35,579 bases of DNA from a bacterium 1XD42-76 (GCA_009917545.1 QZDW01000029.1:1-35579); one strand, 5' to 3'. Positions 23,795 through 32,092 are shown, numbered from the stretch's first letter. The notes: generated by a model not told the origin, from the sequence alone. Translations and numbers: made by a program.

Positions 23795-25771
23795 TCAGTT
23801 CTTCACCAAAGGAATCAGCATGTTTTCTGCAAGCTCTTCAGCAGGAAGGAATGGTGCCAGATCTTCTAGCGGTACAGAAACCATCGTCCCGTCTGGCATC
23901 ATCTTGGCTGCTGCCTTTGGTTCAAAGCTCTGCTCCATATCCACAAAAATCTCGCAGATAACCGGCCCGTCCGTTGCCAATGCCTTTTCTACTGCCGCTC
24001 CTAGCTCACTATTATGACGCGCTGCAACATACGGGAAGCCATATGCCCAGGCCAACTTTTCCATCGAGGGGAAGCTCAGGTCGCCGCTGTCCACACCAAT
24101 TCCAATTAGCGGCTCACGGAAATGTGTTTTCTGAGTCTGGCGGATCGAGTGGTAGCCTCCATTATTAATAAGGAAGATCTTGATTCCCATCTTATGATGG
24201 ATAATTGTCTGAAGCTCCTGGAGATTCATCTGGATACTGCCATCCCCTGTCAGCAGAATGGTATCCATCGTATGATCCGCCACCCACGCTCCGATAGCGG
24301 CCGGAAGATCGTAGCCCATCGAGGCAATCGCCGAATTACTGATGAAACGCTGGCCCGGCTTCATCTCGTATGCATGTCCTCCTGCGACACACGGCGAACC
24401 ATTGCCCACTACGGTAATCTGTCCCTCCAAAGCCCGGCTGCTGATCTCCTTGACTGCCGCATAGATATTGGCGGGCTCGTCATCTCCGGCCGCATAATGC
24501 TTCGGCAGTACAACAGGGTATTTTTCTCTCCATATACGGCAACGCTCCACCCACTGGTCCACAGAAACCTTATCCTGTGGACCGCCATCTGCCTGGCAGG
24601 ATTCCTCGTCCAGTACGATCTCAAGCTTTTCCAGAAGGTCCTTTACATCTGCGTGTACCGGCATGTCCACATGTATGGTCGGTTTTTTCAGCTCTTCAGC
24701 ATCAATGTCATTATAGATCACATAGGCCTCGCGCGCCCATGTGGTGTAATGATAGCCTACCTGCCGGATTGACAGACGGCTCCCGAGCGACAGAAGAAGA
24801 TCGCTGTTCTGAACAGCAAAATTACCGGCACGGTCCCCCATGTGTCCGGCACGGCCGACATAGAGCGGATGTGTGTCGTACATGCAGTCGATACTATTCC
24901 AACCGGTCACTACCGGAATGCCAAGCTTCTCCACAACGCGTGCAAAAACCTCATGGGCTCTGCCAATGCGAATCCCGTTTCCCGCATTGATGACAGGACG
25001 TTTGGCCTCACGCACTTTCTTAAGAATCTCACGAGCCGTATCAAGCGATACCGGCTCCGGAAGCAGTTCCCGCTTTTCACCTTTTTGAGATTCATCTTCG
25101 CAAATTGCTGCCGGCTTTCCGGAAAGCTCCTTCATATGGCAGACACTGCATCCTTCGGAGCAGCCGGAACCGTATACAGACCAGCCGGTTCCGCCAGACT
25201 CATAGTTCTCCCTGTCAAACCCCAGCAGATCCTCTGACTCCACATAAGCGCCCTGTACATTGAGTGGAATATCGAGCCAGCATGGACCTGGTCTTCCGGA
25301 CTGTGCAAGATAGAGGGCCTTTTCCAGACAGAAGCGGATCCGCATGGGGTCAAGCACCATCTCGCAATATTTGGTCATACATTCGACCGCTTTTGTGATC
25401 TCGAACTCCTGATCCCCCATTGCACGGATCCCAAGCCCTGTGCTTCTGGCCGTGGTGTCATAGCGTACCTGCCCTGAAAGAATCAACATGGGAATAGAGT
25501 CAAGCCACCCCCCGACAACTCCTGTGATCGCGTTGGTGCCGCCTGGCCCTGTGGTGACGCAGACTGCCGCAATTTTATTGTGAATCCTCGCATAGCATTC
25601 GGCCGCGATCGCACAAGCCTGTTCGTGATGGTTGAATATGCAGTGAAGCCCCGGCTCATGACCCAGGCCGTCGTCAAGATGCATAGCTCCGCCGCCGGTA
25701 ATCATGAATACGTCAGAGATTCCCTCCTCCGTCAGTTTATGCGCTATATAATCCGAAACCTTGATTCTCAT
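23795..25771 (-). CDS. ThDP-dependent acetolactate-synthase-like enzyme of a glycan cluster
   Basis: Thiamine-diphosphate enzyme of the acetohydroxyacid synthase type, 658 aa. The catalytic Glu50 lies in NHHEQACAIAAE, TTGPGGTNAITG follows, and the C-terminal domain has GDGSIQMNLQEL and NNGGYHSI, which bind Mg-ThDP. Between the first and middle domains there is an unusual insert (about 186-238) with Cys204, Cys208, Cys211 and Cys224. In other bacteria such genes in glycan clusters make branched-chain sugars (YerE adds a two-carbon branch) or modify keto sugars. With an SDR downstream, a similar role is likely here; true branched-chain amino acid synthesis is less likely because no ilv genes adjoin. 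The start at 25771 has AAAGG about 12 bases upstream. Substrate unknown. Confidence 0.85.
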   Translation of the reverse strand: MRIKVSDYIAHKLTEEGISDVFMITGGGAMHLDDGLGHEPGLHCIFNHHEQACAIAAECYARIHNKIAAVCVTTGPGGTNAITGVVGGWLDSIPMLILSGQVRYDTTARSTGLGIRAMGDQEFEITKAVECMTKYCEMVLDPMRIRFCLEKALYLAQSGRPGPCWLDIPLNVQGAYVESEDLLGFDRENYESGGTGWSVYGSGCSEGCSVCHMKELSGKPAAICEDESQKGEKRELLPEPVSLDTAREILKKVREAKRPVINAGNGIRIGRAHEVFARVVEKLGIPVVTGWNSIDCMYDTHPLYVGRAGHMGDRAGNFAVQNSDLLLSLGSRLSIRQVGYHYTTWAREAYVIYNDIDAEELKKPTIHVDMPVHADVKDLLEKLEIVLDEESCQADGGPQDKVSVDQWVERCRIWREKYPVVLPKHYAAGDDEPANIYAAVKEISSRALEGQITVVGNGSPCVAGGHAYEMKPGQRFISNSAIASMGYDLPAAIGAWVADHTMDTILLTGDGSIQMNLQELQTIIHHKMGIKIFLINNGGYHSIRQTQKTHFREPLIGIGVDSGDLSFPSMEKLAWAYGFPYVAARHNSELGAAVEKALATDGPVICEIFVDMEQSFEPKAAAKMMPDGTMVSVPLEDLAPFLPAEELAENMLIPLVKN

Positions 25772-25827
25772 AAATATATTCTGCCTTTCCACAAAACGTA
25801 TGGTGAGCGTGTTGTATGTTGTAAGCC

Positions 25828-25856
25828 ATTGTAGCACAGAATTCTATTCCCGTCCA
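25828..25856 (-). promoter_or_regulatory. Predicted promoter of the glycan cluster
   Basis: On the minus strand TGGACG (25851-25856), a 17-base spacer and TACAAT (25828-25833). It lies about 57 nt before the ThDP gene start and would head the minus-strand glycan genes down to 14633. Confidence 0.45.
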
Positions 25857-26504
25857 GCGGCAGACTTGCGCCAATGCACAGATTTTTACATTTTTCACTT
25901 TTCCTGCCAGCCGTTCTCACCACGGTTTTATCATGTTCTTCCTCTTTTTTTCTCTGTTGGTATACTGGTTCGGTTTTTACTCTGCCAATTCGGTTCACAT
26001 GCTCTGTTCAGGCAATTTTTCCCTCACACTGAGATGTTTATACGATATCTGCGTACTTTTTGCGCACCTTTATTACGAAAACCCGCCGCCGTAGGCGGTA
26101 TAAATTCAGAGATTCCAAGTGCGCATGGATCGCTTTCATTCATGGTAGTGCGCTCACTCATGGGCGCAGGATGGTTACTTTGTAAGTATATTTCCCATGC
26201 CCTTTTCTTTATATCAGCAAATTCTGTCATAGTCTGTCACAGCACCTTACTTTTATTCCCCTTGCTTGTGGTACGGCGCTCTATAACATGCCAGTTATGA
26301 AAAATAGTCCTATTATTATGATGTTAGGGCAAAAGATATTTTGATCCATATGATACCACAGATTGCTCCCCATTTCATACTTCCGCAATCCGAAGCCACT
26401 TTAAATCACCCATTTGGGGTTAAAGCGGGGCTGTCGCAGCAAGAAAAAGGCATACAAGCTATAACGTTTTCACTCTCCAAAAAAATATCCTGTATAAAAA
26501 TTTC
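25857..26504. other. Long intergenic region between glycan cluster and mobile remnants
   Basis: About 650 bases without a gene that I can support. It holds repeat copy F (26076-26178) and the short inverted-repeat element at 26427-26520. The rest is AT-rich with no coding pattern on either strand; ORFs of 60-180 codons here overlap the repeat or lack a ribosome binding site. Confidence 0.5.
26076..26178 (+). repeat. Dispersed ~104-bp repeat, copy F
   Basis: GAAAACCC, hairpin CCGCC-GTA-GGCGG, core ATTCAGAGATTCCAAGTGCG, TTTCATTCATGG, and terminal hairpin GCGCTCA-CTCA-TGGGCGC. It lies about 220 bp upstream of the predicted ThDP gene promoter, so unlike the other copies it is not close to a start codon. 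Confidence 0.85.
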
Positions 26505-26520
26505 TTAGTGCAACAGCCCT
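26427..26520. mobile_element. Short inverted-repeat element, MITE-like or IS-end remnant
   Basis: GGGGCTGTCGCAGCAAGAAA (from 26427) and TTTCTTAGTGCAACAGCCCT (26501-26520) are imperfect inverted repeats with about four mismatches over 21 bases, enclosing about 52 AT-rich bases. Terminal repeats of this GGGCTGT-GCA kind are seen at insertion-sequence ends. There is no transposase inside. It abuts the broken Rpn-type gene. Confidence 0.5.
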
Positions 26521-26702
26521 GTTCTACAAATCAACGCCTTAAGTTCCCCCATAAAAATGCTTTTATCTCCCTTACAGATAGTTTCAAAGGTATAGATATG
26601 CCGTCCTTTCTCATATAAATCAAACGGACAAGTAAATATGATGTAACTTTTGTTCAGCTTTTTATAATGCTGTCCCACATTAATAAGCTGCAAATCAATC
26701 AT
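26505..26702 (-). pseudogene. Fragment of an Rpn/PD-(D/E)XK nuclease-type transposase
   Basis: The 65-codon frame carries DLQLINVGQHYKKLNKSYII, followed by FTCPFDLYEKGRHIYTFE, which matches the central motif of Rpn family (PDDEXK nuclease) recombination-promoting proteins: a Tyr/Lys-rich lead-in, then the F-x-C-x-F-D-x-x-x-x-G and YTFE pattern. Full-length members are about 300 aa, so the nuclease N-terminus and the C-terminal part are missing. The frame ends inside the inverted-repeat element at 26427-26520. This identification is from remembered family motifs. Confidence 0.6.
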
Positions 26703-26718
26703 TCCCTGATAAAAATAT

Positions 26719-26817
26719 AAACTTTTGGATTTTTATCATTATCCAAACTATTATAAAATCCAAACTTTTTCGCTGAATGCTATATTATAAATAACCTAAA
26801 GGAAAAAGTTTGGATTT
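26719..26817. repeat. 16-bp inverted repeat with further ATCCAAACT motifs
   Basis: AAATCCAAACTTTTTC (26756-26771) and its perfect reverse complement (26802-26817) enclose 30 AT-rich bases. A further direct ATCCAAACT is at 26740-26748 and a near inverted copy at 26720-26730. The cluster lies just past the stop of the broken integrase, where an integrase end or attachment region is often found. It could also act as a terminator for the minus strand. Confidence 0.5.
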
Positions 26818-26822
26818 CTTTT

Positions 26823-27416
26823 TTACCCTTTCATAGGTAGTATACCACAAAAACTGGCAAGCGTATCATTTTTTCCTTTCCATTTTGGCTTTATTTCCTT
26901 GTCGCACTCGTCTTTAAGCCTTGCCAGCGCCGCCCTTTCCTGTTCCGTCGTTATGTCAAGATAAACCATGGTAGTCTGTAGCTGCTCATGCCCGAGCAGG
27001 AATGATATCTGTACGATATTCATCCCGTCTTCAAGCCAGTGGGACGCGCGGGCATAACGAAACCGATGCGCATGGAGCCTGACAGGCACATCCGGACAGG
27101 TTTCATGGGCTACAAGGGCGTGCTTCTTCAGCATCTTGTCAATGGCCGGCTGTGTCATTTTCTACATGCCATCATGGTTGCGCGAGAAAAATACATACCG
27201 GTTAGGATCAGGCAGTTCCCCGTGGAACACATTTCTGTACTTCTCCAGATATGCAGCAGCTTTGGGGAGGATATATAGTGTTCTCACTTTGTTTCCTTTC
27301 CCAATGATCATGGCGTAGGATTTTTCACCACGAAGGCACAGCTCCTTATGCTTGCTACGAAAGTTCTTCCTACTACCTACAACACCGGGAATGTCTGATT
27401 TGGCGGATTTCCGCAA
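26823..27416 (-). pseudogene. Tyrosine recombinase/integrase, interrupted and truncated
   Basis: Two minus-strand frames in the same phase (27162-27416 and 26823-27158) make one integrase C-terminal domain once a single TAG at 27162-27164 is read through. The first part has KSYAMIIGKGNKVRTLYIL with the conserved GKGNKxR; the second has LHAHRFRYARASHWLE, ISFLLGHEQLQTT and the catalytic tyrosine in MVYLDIT. The N-terminal core-binding domain is absent and the frame begins without a good ribosome binding site. It is thus a double defect, a nonsense codon and loss of the N-terminus. The gene is of the kind carried by conjugative or mobilisable elements of Firmicutes. Confidence 0.85.
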
Positions 27417-27452
27417 AAGAAAAACGCTGCAACTGAAAAAATTGCAACGCTT
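27414..27452 (-). terminator. Terminator after the XRE regulator gene
   Basis: On the minus strand an 11-bp stem (AAGCGTTGCAA with TTGCAGCGTT, two G-T pairs) ends in a T-rich run TTTTTCTTTT. It lies about 35 nt after the stop of the XRE gene at 27486. Confidence 0.6.
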
Positions 27453-27485
27453 CTTAGTTCCTATTCAATTTTAGCCGGACAGCGG

Positions 27486-27839
27486 TTATTCTCTCTCACC
27501 CTCAATCTCTGCAATCTCCCGCGCCGTGGCGGTGACTATCCGTATTCCCGTATCGCTCATATCGTCCAGCAAAGCGTCAAGCTGCCGCCGCTGGGTATTC
27601 TTCCCGGCGGGCTGCTCCAAAAGGAATTGGTCTACCGAGATATTGTAACGCAGCATAAGCTCAAAGAATATCTGTAAACTGGGGTGCTGCCCCTTATTCT
27701 CAATATTCGCAAGGTAGCGCGGGGATATACACATTTCGTCGCATACCTTTTTCCGGCTTTCCTTGCGCCCTTTCCGGGCTGTCTTAATTGCTTCCCCAAA
27801 AGCCTTAAAGTCGTATCGTGGTACTGGTCTTTTTGCCAT
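27486..27839 (-). CDS. XRE-family helix-turn-helix regulator (mobile-element type)
   Basis: This 117-aa DNA-binding protein has an XRE helix-turn-helix at about residues 11-65 (FGEAIKTARKGRKESRKKVC, then ISPRYLANIENKGQHPS) and a charged C-terminal tail. Regulators with this MAKRPVPRYDFKAFGEAIK beginning are, as I remember, common in Tn916-type integrative elements of Clostridia, near cargo and sigma-like genes. The start at 27839 is preferred because AGGGTGA lies at suitable distance; an ATG six bases upstream is too close. It is divergent from pstS. It may control element genes, or the neighbouring cargo, but no operator is evident. Confidence 0.88.
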   Translation of the reverse strand: MAKRPVPRYDFKAFGEAIKTARKGRKESRKKVCDEMCISPRYLANIENKGQHPSLQIFFELMLRYNISVDQFLLEQPAGKNTQRRQLDALLDDMSDTGIRIVTATAREIAEIEGERE

Positions 27840-27940
27840 ATTCATTCACCCTATTACATTTTACTGTTCACCTTTCTTTTTGGATATGTCTACACAGTAC
27901 CTATCAATAGCTTAAGTAATTCCTATTTCTGCATAGAAAC

Positions 27941-27995
27941 TTTACATCAATTTTACAATGCCGCGATATTGGATTTGATTTTTGTCCTGTATGAT
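27941..27995 (+). promoter_or_regulatory. PhoP-box promoter of the pst operon
   Basis: Two direct TTTACA hexamers (27941-27946 and 27952-27957), 11 bases apart start to start, match the Gram-positive PhoP binding pattern. They are followed by GATATTGGATTTGAT and a -10 TATGAT (27990-27995) with a poor -35, as expected of an activator-dependent promoter. The operon encodes its own PhoP and PhoR, so autoregulation under phosphate limitation is likely. The same block recurs at 34558-34612. Confidence 0.7.
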
Positions 27996-28042
27996 ATAGC
28001 TGTAAACTTCAAGAAAAACAAAAAGCAAAGGAGATTCAAAAA

Positions 28043-28936
28043 ATGAAAACATCAAAAAAATACTTGGCATTTGCCCTTATGAGTGTTCTAATGCTGTCTG
28101 CATTAACGGGGTGCAGTAATAAGAACGAGGGCGATTCAGCCAAATTTGACACAGCAAGAGAGATCAATGTACTTACCCGCGAAGATGGCTCGGGGACACG
28201 CGGCGCGTTCATAGAGCTGTTTGGAATCGAGCAGAAAAATGAAGCGGGAGAAAAAATCGACTATACAGCAGACACCGCCGCCGTTACAAATTCTACGTCT
28301 GTTATGATGACAACGGTTGCCGGGGATTTATACTCTATCGGATATATTTCTCTTGGCTCCATGAATGATACTGTAAAGGCGATTCAGATCGACGGCTGCG
28401 AAGCAACGATTGAAAATATCAAAAATGGTACATATAAGATTGCGCGTCCCTTTAACATTGCGACAAAGGACGGTTTAAGTGACACAGCGCAGGATTTTAT
28501 CGACTTCATTATGAGTGCGGACGGTCAAGCAGTGATTGAAGAAAATGGATATATTTCTGTATCTGACGCGGGAAGTTACAGCGGGGAAATGGATTCGGGC
28601 AAAATTATTGTAGCGGGTTCCAGCTCTGTCACCCCGGTTATGGAAAAACTCAAAGAAGCCTATCTTGAGAGAAATCCGGGCGTTACGATTGAGATACAGC
28701 AAAGTGATTCTTCTACTGGTATGTCTGACACAATAGACGGAACCTGCGATATAGGCATGGCTTCCCGTGAGCTGAAAGATTCCGAAATGGAAAAAGGACT
28801 GACCGCTACCGTAATTGCAATGGACGGTATTACAGTGATTGTTAATAATGACTGTCCCATAAATAACCTTACAAGTGAACAGGTAAAAGATATTTTTATG
28901 GGTAATGCGGTTCGTTGGAGTGAAATATCACAGTAG
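28043..28936 (+). CDS. pstS: Phosphate-binding lipoprotein PstS, halves in permuted order
   Basis: PstS captures phosphate outside the membrane and delivers it to PstCAB. A lipoprotein signal with LTGC (Cys24) is present. The usual PstS order is AGSSSVTP... then SDSST, CDIGMASR, ...SREDGSGTRG. Here the segment with REDGSGTRGAF comes first (46-56), through YISLGSM and GQAVIEENGYISV (173), and after a short linker the usual N-terminal part, AGSSSVTPVMEKL (191-203), SDSSTGM (221-227), CDIGMASR (235-242) and RWSEIS, comes last. All phosphate contacts appear kept, so the protein should fold. Length is 297 aa. AAGGAG lies nine bases before the start. It leads pstCAB-phoU-phoPR. Confidence 0.93.
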   Translation: MKTSKKYLAFALMSVLMLSALTGCSNKNEGDSAKFDTAREINVLTREDGSGTRGAFIELFGIEQKNEAGEKIDYTADTAAVTNSTSVMMTTVAGDLYSIGYISLGSMNDTVKAIQIDGCEATIENIKNGTYKIARPFNIATKDGLSDTAQDFIDFIMSADGQAVIEENGYISVSDAGSYSGEMDSGKIIVAGSSSVTPVMEKLKEAYLERNPGVTIEIQQSDSSTGMSDTIDGTCDIGMASRELKDSEMEKGLTATVIAMDGITVIVNNDCPINNLTSEQVKDIFMGNAVRWSEISQ

Positions 28937-28993
28937 GATTTTAAGGGGCTGCGGTAAGAAAGCCGCCGCCCCTTTTCAATAAGGAGCATGATT

Positions 28994-29842
28994 ATGAAGA
29001 ATATAAAAGAAAAAGTGATGAAACTGCTTTTTTTCTTGACAGCCCTTGTTTCCATAGCAGCGGTAATTCTAATCTGCATATTCCTGTTTGCAAGCGGTAT
29101 CCCTGCAGTAAAAGAAATAGGCGTTTTCAAATTTTTGCTGGGTACAAGCTGGAAACCCGCAAATAATCTCTATGGGATTCTCCCTATGATCGTCGGCTCT
29201 TTCTATGTAACTGCCGGAGCATTGATTATTGGCGTACCGATTGGAATATTGACAGCGGTATTCATGGCAAGATTTGCTCCGAGAAGTATCTATGCGCCTT
29301 TGAAAGCTGCTGTTAATCTAATGGCGGGGATTCCGTCGGTTGTGTACGGTTTTTTTGGATTGGTAGTCTTAGTGCCTTTTATTCGGGAAGCCTTTGGCGG
29401 GCGCGGTATGAGTGTACTTACTGCTTCTGTCCTGCTGGGGCTGATGATTTTACCTACCATTATCAGCGTTTCGGAAACTTCAATCCGGGCTGTCCCGGAA
29501 AGTTACTATGAGGGAGGGCTTGCTCTTGGAGCTTCCCATGAAAGAAGTGTATTTTTTACGGTTCTTCCCGCAGCAAAGAGCGGTATTTTTGCAGGGGTTG
29601 TATTAGGGATTGGGCGGGCAGTCGGTGAAACAATGGCGGTTATGATGGTTGCCGGAAATCAAGCGGTTATCCCGGACAGTATGCTTTCCGGCGTTCGGAC
29701 ACTGACCACAAACATTGTATTGGAAATGGGATATTCTACGGATTTACACCGTGAAGCGTTAATTGGTACGGCTGTTGTCCTGTTTGTTTTCATTCTCATT
29801 ATCAATCTGTCCCTCTCCCTGTGGGGAAGGAGGGTGAAATAA
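28994..29842 (+). CDS. pstC: Phosphate ABC transporter permease PstC
   Basis: PstC is one of two membrane permeases of the phosphate importer. Six hydrophobic segments are seen, with the EAA-type loop around ESYYEGGLALGASHERS and the conserved GIPSVVYGFFGLVV and GRAVGETMAVMMVAGN segments. I chose the ATG at 28994 because AAGGAG then has a seven-base spacer; the ATG at 28988 is too close. Length is 282 aa. The pstA ATG follows the stop immediately. Confidence 0.96.
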   Translation: MKNIKEKVMKLLFFLTALVSIAAVILICIFLFASGIPAVKEIGVFKFLLGTSWKPANNLYGILPMIVGSFYVTAGALIIGVPIGILTAVFMARFAPRSIYAPLKAAVNLMAGIPSVVYGFFGLVVLVPFIREAFGGRGMSVLTASVLLGLMILPTIISVSETSIRAVPESYYEGGLALGASHERSVFFTVLPAAKSGIFAGVVLGIGRAVGETMAVMMVAGNQAVIPDSMLSGVRTLTTNIVLEMGYSTDLHREALIGTAVVLFVFILIINLSLSLWGRRVK

Positions 29843-30709
29843 ATGGTTGGAAAATTGAAACGGAAATGGTGCGCATACAGACGCGACCCTAAATCTTTTG
29901 TTCTCTTTCTTTCTGTATGCCTTGCAGCATTGATTACAATGCTTGCGCTTATTTTTATTATTGCATACATATTGATAAAAGGGATTCCAAATTTAACGCT
30001 GGATTTATTTGACAGCAAATATACAACAGAAAATGTGTCCCTGCTTCCAGCACTTATCAATACACTGTTCATTATGCTGCTTTCCCTGCTGTTTGCGGTT
30101 CCCGTAGGAATTGGTGCTGCAATTTATCTGACAGAATACGCAAGACGGGGAAATAAGCTGGTTCATATCGTAGGTATTACCGCTGAAACATTGTCCGGGA
30201 TTCCGTCAATCGTTTATGGGCTGTTCGGTTCCCTTTTCTTCGTGAAATATCTTGGGCTGGGGTTGTCTTTGCTGTCCGGGGCTTTGACATTAAGCATTAT
30301 GATTTTGCCGCTTATTATGCGGACAACAGAAGAAGCCTTGCGAAGCGTTCCCGACAGTTACCGCGAGGGCAGCTTCGGGCTTGGAGCCGGAAAGCTACGA
30401 ACCGTATTCTCTATTGTCCTGCCCTGCGCCGTTCCGGGTATCTTGTCCGGCGTTATTCTTGGAATCGGGCGTATCGTCGGGGAATCGGCGGCACTGATCT
30501 TTACTTCCGGAACCGTTGCAGAAATAGCAACAAGTATTTTTTCGTCGGCAAGAACTTTATCCGTCCATATGTATTCTATTTCGGGTGAGGGACTGTATAT
30601 CAAGCAGACTTACGCAACTGCGGTTGTATTATTGGTTGTTGTCATTCTGATAAATGCACTTTCTGGGTTTGTGGCAAAAAAGATAGGAGGTAAAAACACA
30701 GATGGATAA
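29843..30709 (+). CDS. pstA: Phosphate ABC transporter permease PstA
   Basis: PstA pairs with PstC to form the channel. It has a short cytoplasmic N-terminus, six hydrophobic segments, [15 protein letters not shown], the EAA loop ([19 protein letters not shown]) and [15 protein letters not shown]. Length 288 aa is normal. A GGAGGG ribosome binding site lies in the end of pstC and the gene overlaps pstB by eight bases, a tight operon arrangement. Confidence 0.96.
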   Translation: MVGKLKRKWCAYRRDPKSFVLFLSVCLAALITMLALIFIIAYILIKGIPNLTLDLFDSKYTTENVSLLPALINTLFIMLLSLLFAVPVGIGAAIYLTEYARRGNKLVHIVGITAETLSGIPSIVYGLFGSLFFVKYLGLGLSLLSGALTLSIMILPLIMRTTEEALRSVPDSYREGSFGLGAGKLRTVFSIVLPCAVPGILSGVILGIGRIVGESAALIFTSGTVAEIATSIFSSARTLSVHMYSISGEGLYIKQTYATAVVLLVVVILINALSGFVAKKIGGKNTDG

Positions 30710-31451
30710 AATCGTGGTTGAGGATTTGGATTTATTCTACGGAAACTTTCAAGCCTTGAAAAAAATAAATGTGGCGTTTAAGGAACACGAAATTACCGCG
30801 CTGATCGGACCGTCGGGCTGCGGTAAATCGACATTATTAAAAACATTGAACCGAATGAATGACTTGGTGGAGGGCTGCCACATCAAAGGGACTATCCGTT
30901 TAGACGGTGAAGATATTTATGGAAATATGGATATTAACCTACTGCGTAAACGTGTGGGAATGGTATTTCAAAAACCGAATCCGTTCCCTATGAGCATTTA
31001 TGACAATGTTGCCTTTGGAGCAAGGACGCATGGTATCCGTTCTAAAGCTGCGCTGGACGAAATTGTAGAGCGTTCCTTAAAAGGGGCGGCAATTTGGGAC
31101 GAGGTAAAAGACAGGCTGAAAAAATCTGCGCTTGGTATGTCGGGCGGTCAACAGCAGCGTCTTTGCATTGCCCGCGCTTTGGCAGTGGAGCCGGAAGTTT
31201 TGTTGATGGACGAACCGACCAGCGCACTTGACCCTATTTCTACGGCAAAGGTAGAGGAACTTGCCGCAGAATTAAAAAAGGACTATACCATTGTCATTGT
31301 GACACATAATATGCAGCAAGCACTCCGAATTTCCGACAGGACAGCGTTTTTCCTGCTTGGGGAAATGGTGGAGTTTGGAGAAACAGAAAAATTATTCTCC
31401 ATGCCGCAGGACAAGCGGACAGAGGATTATATTACGGGGAGGTTTGGATAA
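30702..31451 (+). CDS. pstB: Phosphate ABC transporter ATPase PstB
   Basis: PstB powers phosphate uptake. Walker [10 protein letters not shown] (36-44), the Q-loop [16 protein letters not shown], signature [17 protein letters not shown], Walker [14 protein letters not shown] and the switch His in VTHNMQQA are all present. Length is 249 aa. AGGAGG lies upstream within pstA and its stop overlaps the phoU start by one base. Confidence 0.97.
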   Translation: MDKIVVEDLDLFYGNFQALKKINVAFKEHEITALIGPSGCGKSTLLKTLNRMNDLVEGCHIKGTIRLDGEDIYGNMDINLLRKRVGMVFQKPNPFPMSIYDNVAFGARTHGIRSKAALDEIVERSLKGAAIWDEVKDRLKKSALGMSGGQQQRLCIARALAVEPEVLLMDEPTSALDPISTAKVEELAAELKKDYTIVIVTHNMQQALRISDRTAFFLLGEMVEFGETEKLFSMPQDKRTEDYITGRFG

Positions 31452-32092
31452 TGCGCCTAAAATTTGATGAACAGTTAGATTTATTAAATAAAGAGTTGAT
31501 TACAATGGGGGCTTTTTGTGAAAATGCGATTGCTATGTCCGCAAAAGCTCTGACAGAGGGGAATCCCGCGCTTGCAAAGGCTGTTCCCGATCTCTCTGTT
31601 CAGATAGACCACAAGGAGCGCGAAATTGAAACTATGTGTCTAAAGCTACTCTTACAGCAGCAGCCCGTGGCAAAAGATTTGAGGGTTGTATCGTCCGCGC
31701 TGAAAATGGTGACAGATATGGCAAGAATCGGAGATCAATCCGCAGACATAGCGGAAATTATCACATTAGCCAATATCCACGCCACCGACGACACACAAGT
31801 TATCCATGATATGTCGGTTGCTGTCATTAAAATGGTAACGGACAGTATTGACGCTTTTGTGAAAAAGGATATGCAGATGGCGAAAGCCGTGATAGATTAT
31901 GATGATGTGGTGGATTCCTTTTTCGATAAGGTGAAGAAAATGCTGATTGAACTTTTCAGCAAGCCCGAAACAGACGGTGAGTATGCCATAGACCTGTTAA
32001 TGATTGCAAAATATTTTGAACGTATCGGAGATCATGCGGTCAATATTGCAAAATGGGTTCTGTTCTCAATCACAGGGAACAAAGAGGGGTGA
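31451..32092 (+). CDS. phoU: Phosphate signalling protein PhoU
   Basis: PhoU links transporter activity to PhoR, repressing the response when phosphate is plentiful, and has two three-helix bundles with metal sites. The repeats show the D-x-x-E-R-E/IDHKEREIE and RIGDQSADIAE patterns in the first half and the RIGDHAVNIAKW pattern at the C-terminus. Length 213 aa is normal. The start overlaps pstB (TAATG). Confidence 0.95.
   Translation: MRLKFDEQLDLLNKELITMGAFCENAIAMSAKALTEGNPALAKAVPDLSVQIDHKEREIETMCLKLLLQQQPVAKDLRVVSSALKMVTDMARIGDQSADIAEIITLANIHATDDTQVIHDMSVAVIKMVTDSIDAFVKKDMQMAKAVIDYDDVVDSFFDKVKKMLIELFSKPETDGEYAIDLLMIAKYFERIGDHAVNIAKWVLFSITGNKEG

Noticed and set aside
23795-25771. Biosynthetic acetolactate synthase (ilvB)
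   Set aside because: The neighbours are glycan genes, no small regulatory subunit adjoins, and the insert with cysteines is atypical, so an ilvB name is not justified.
2504-26178. CRISPR array
   Set aside because: The repeats are about 104 bp, scattered over 24 kb between genes without regular spacers, and no cas genes are present.
26823-27416. Two separate small genes with integrase similarity
   Set aside because: They are in the same phase, separated only by one TAG codon, and together make a continuous integrase domain, so one broken gene is the better call.
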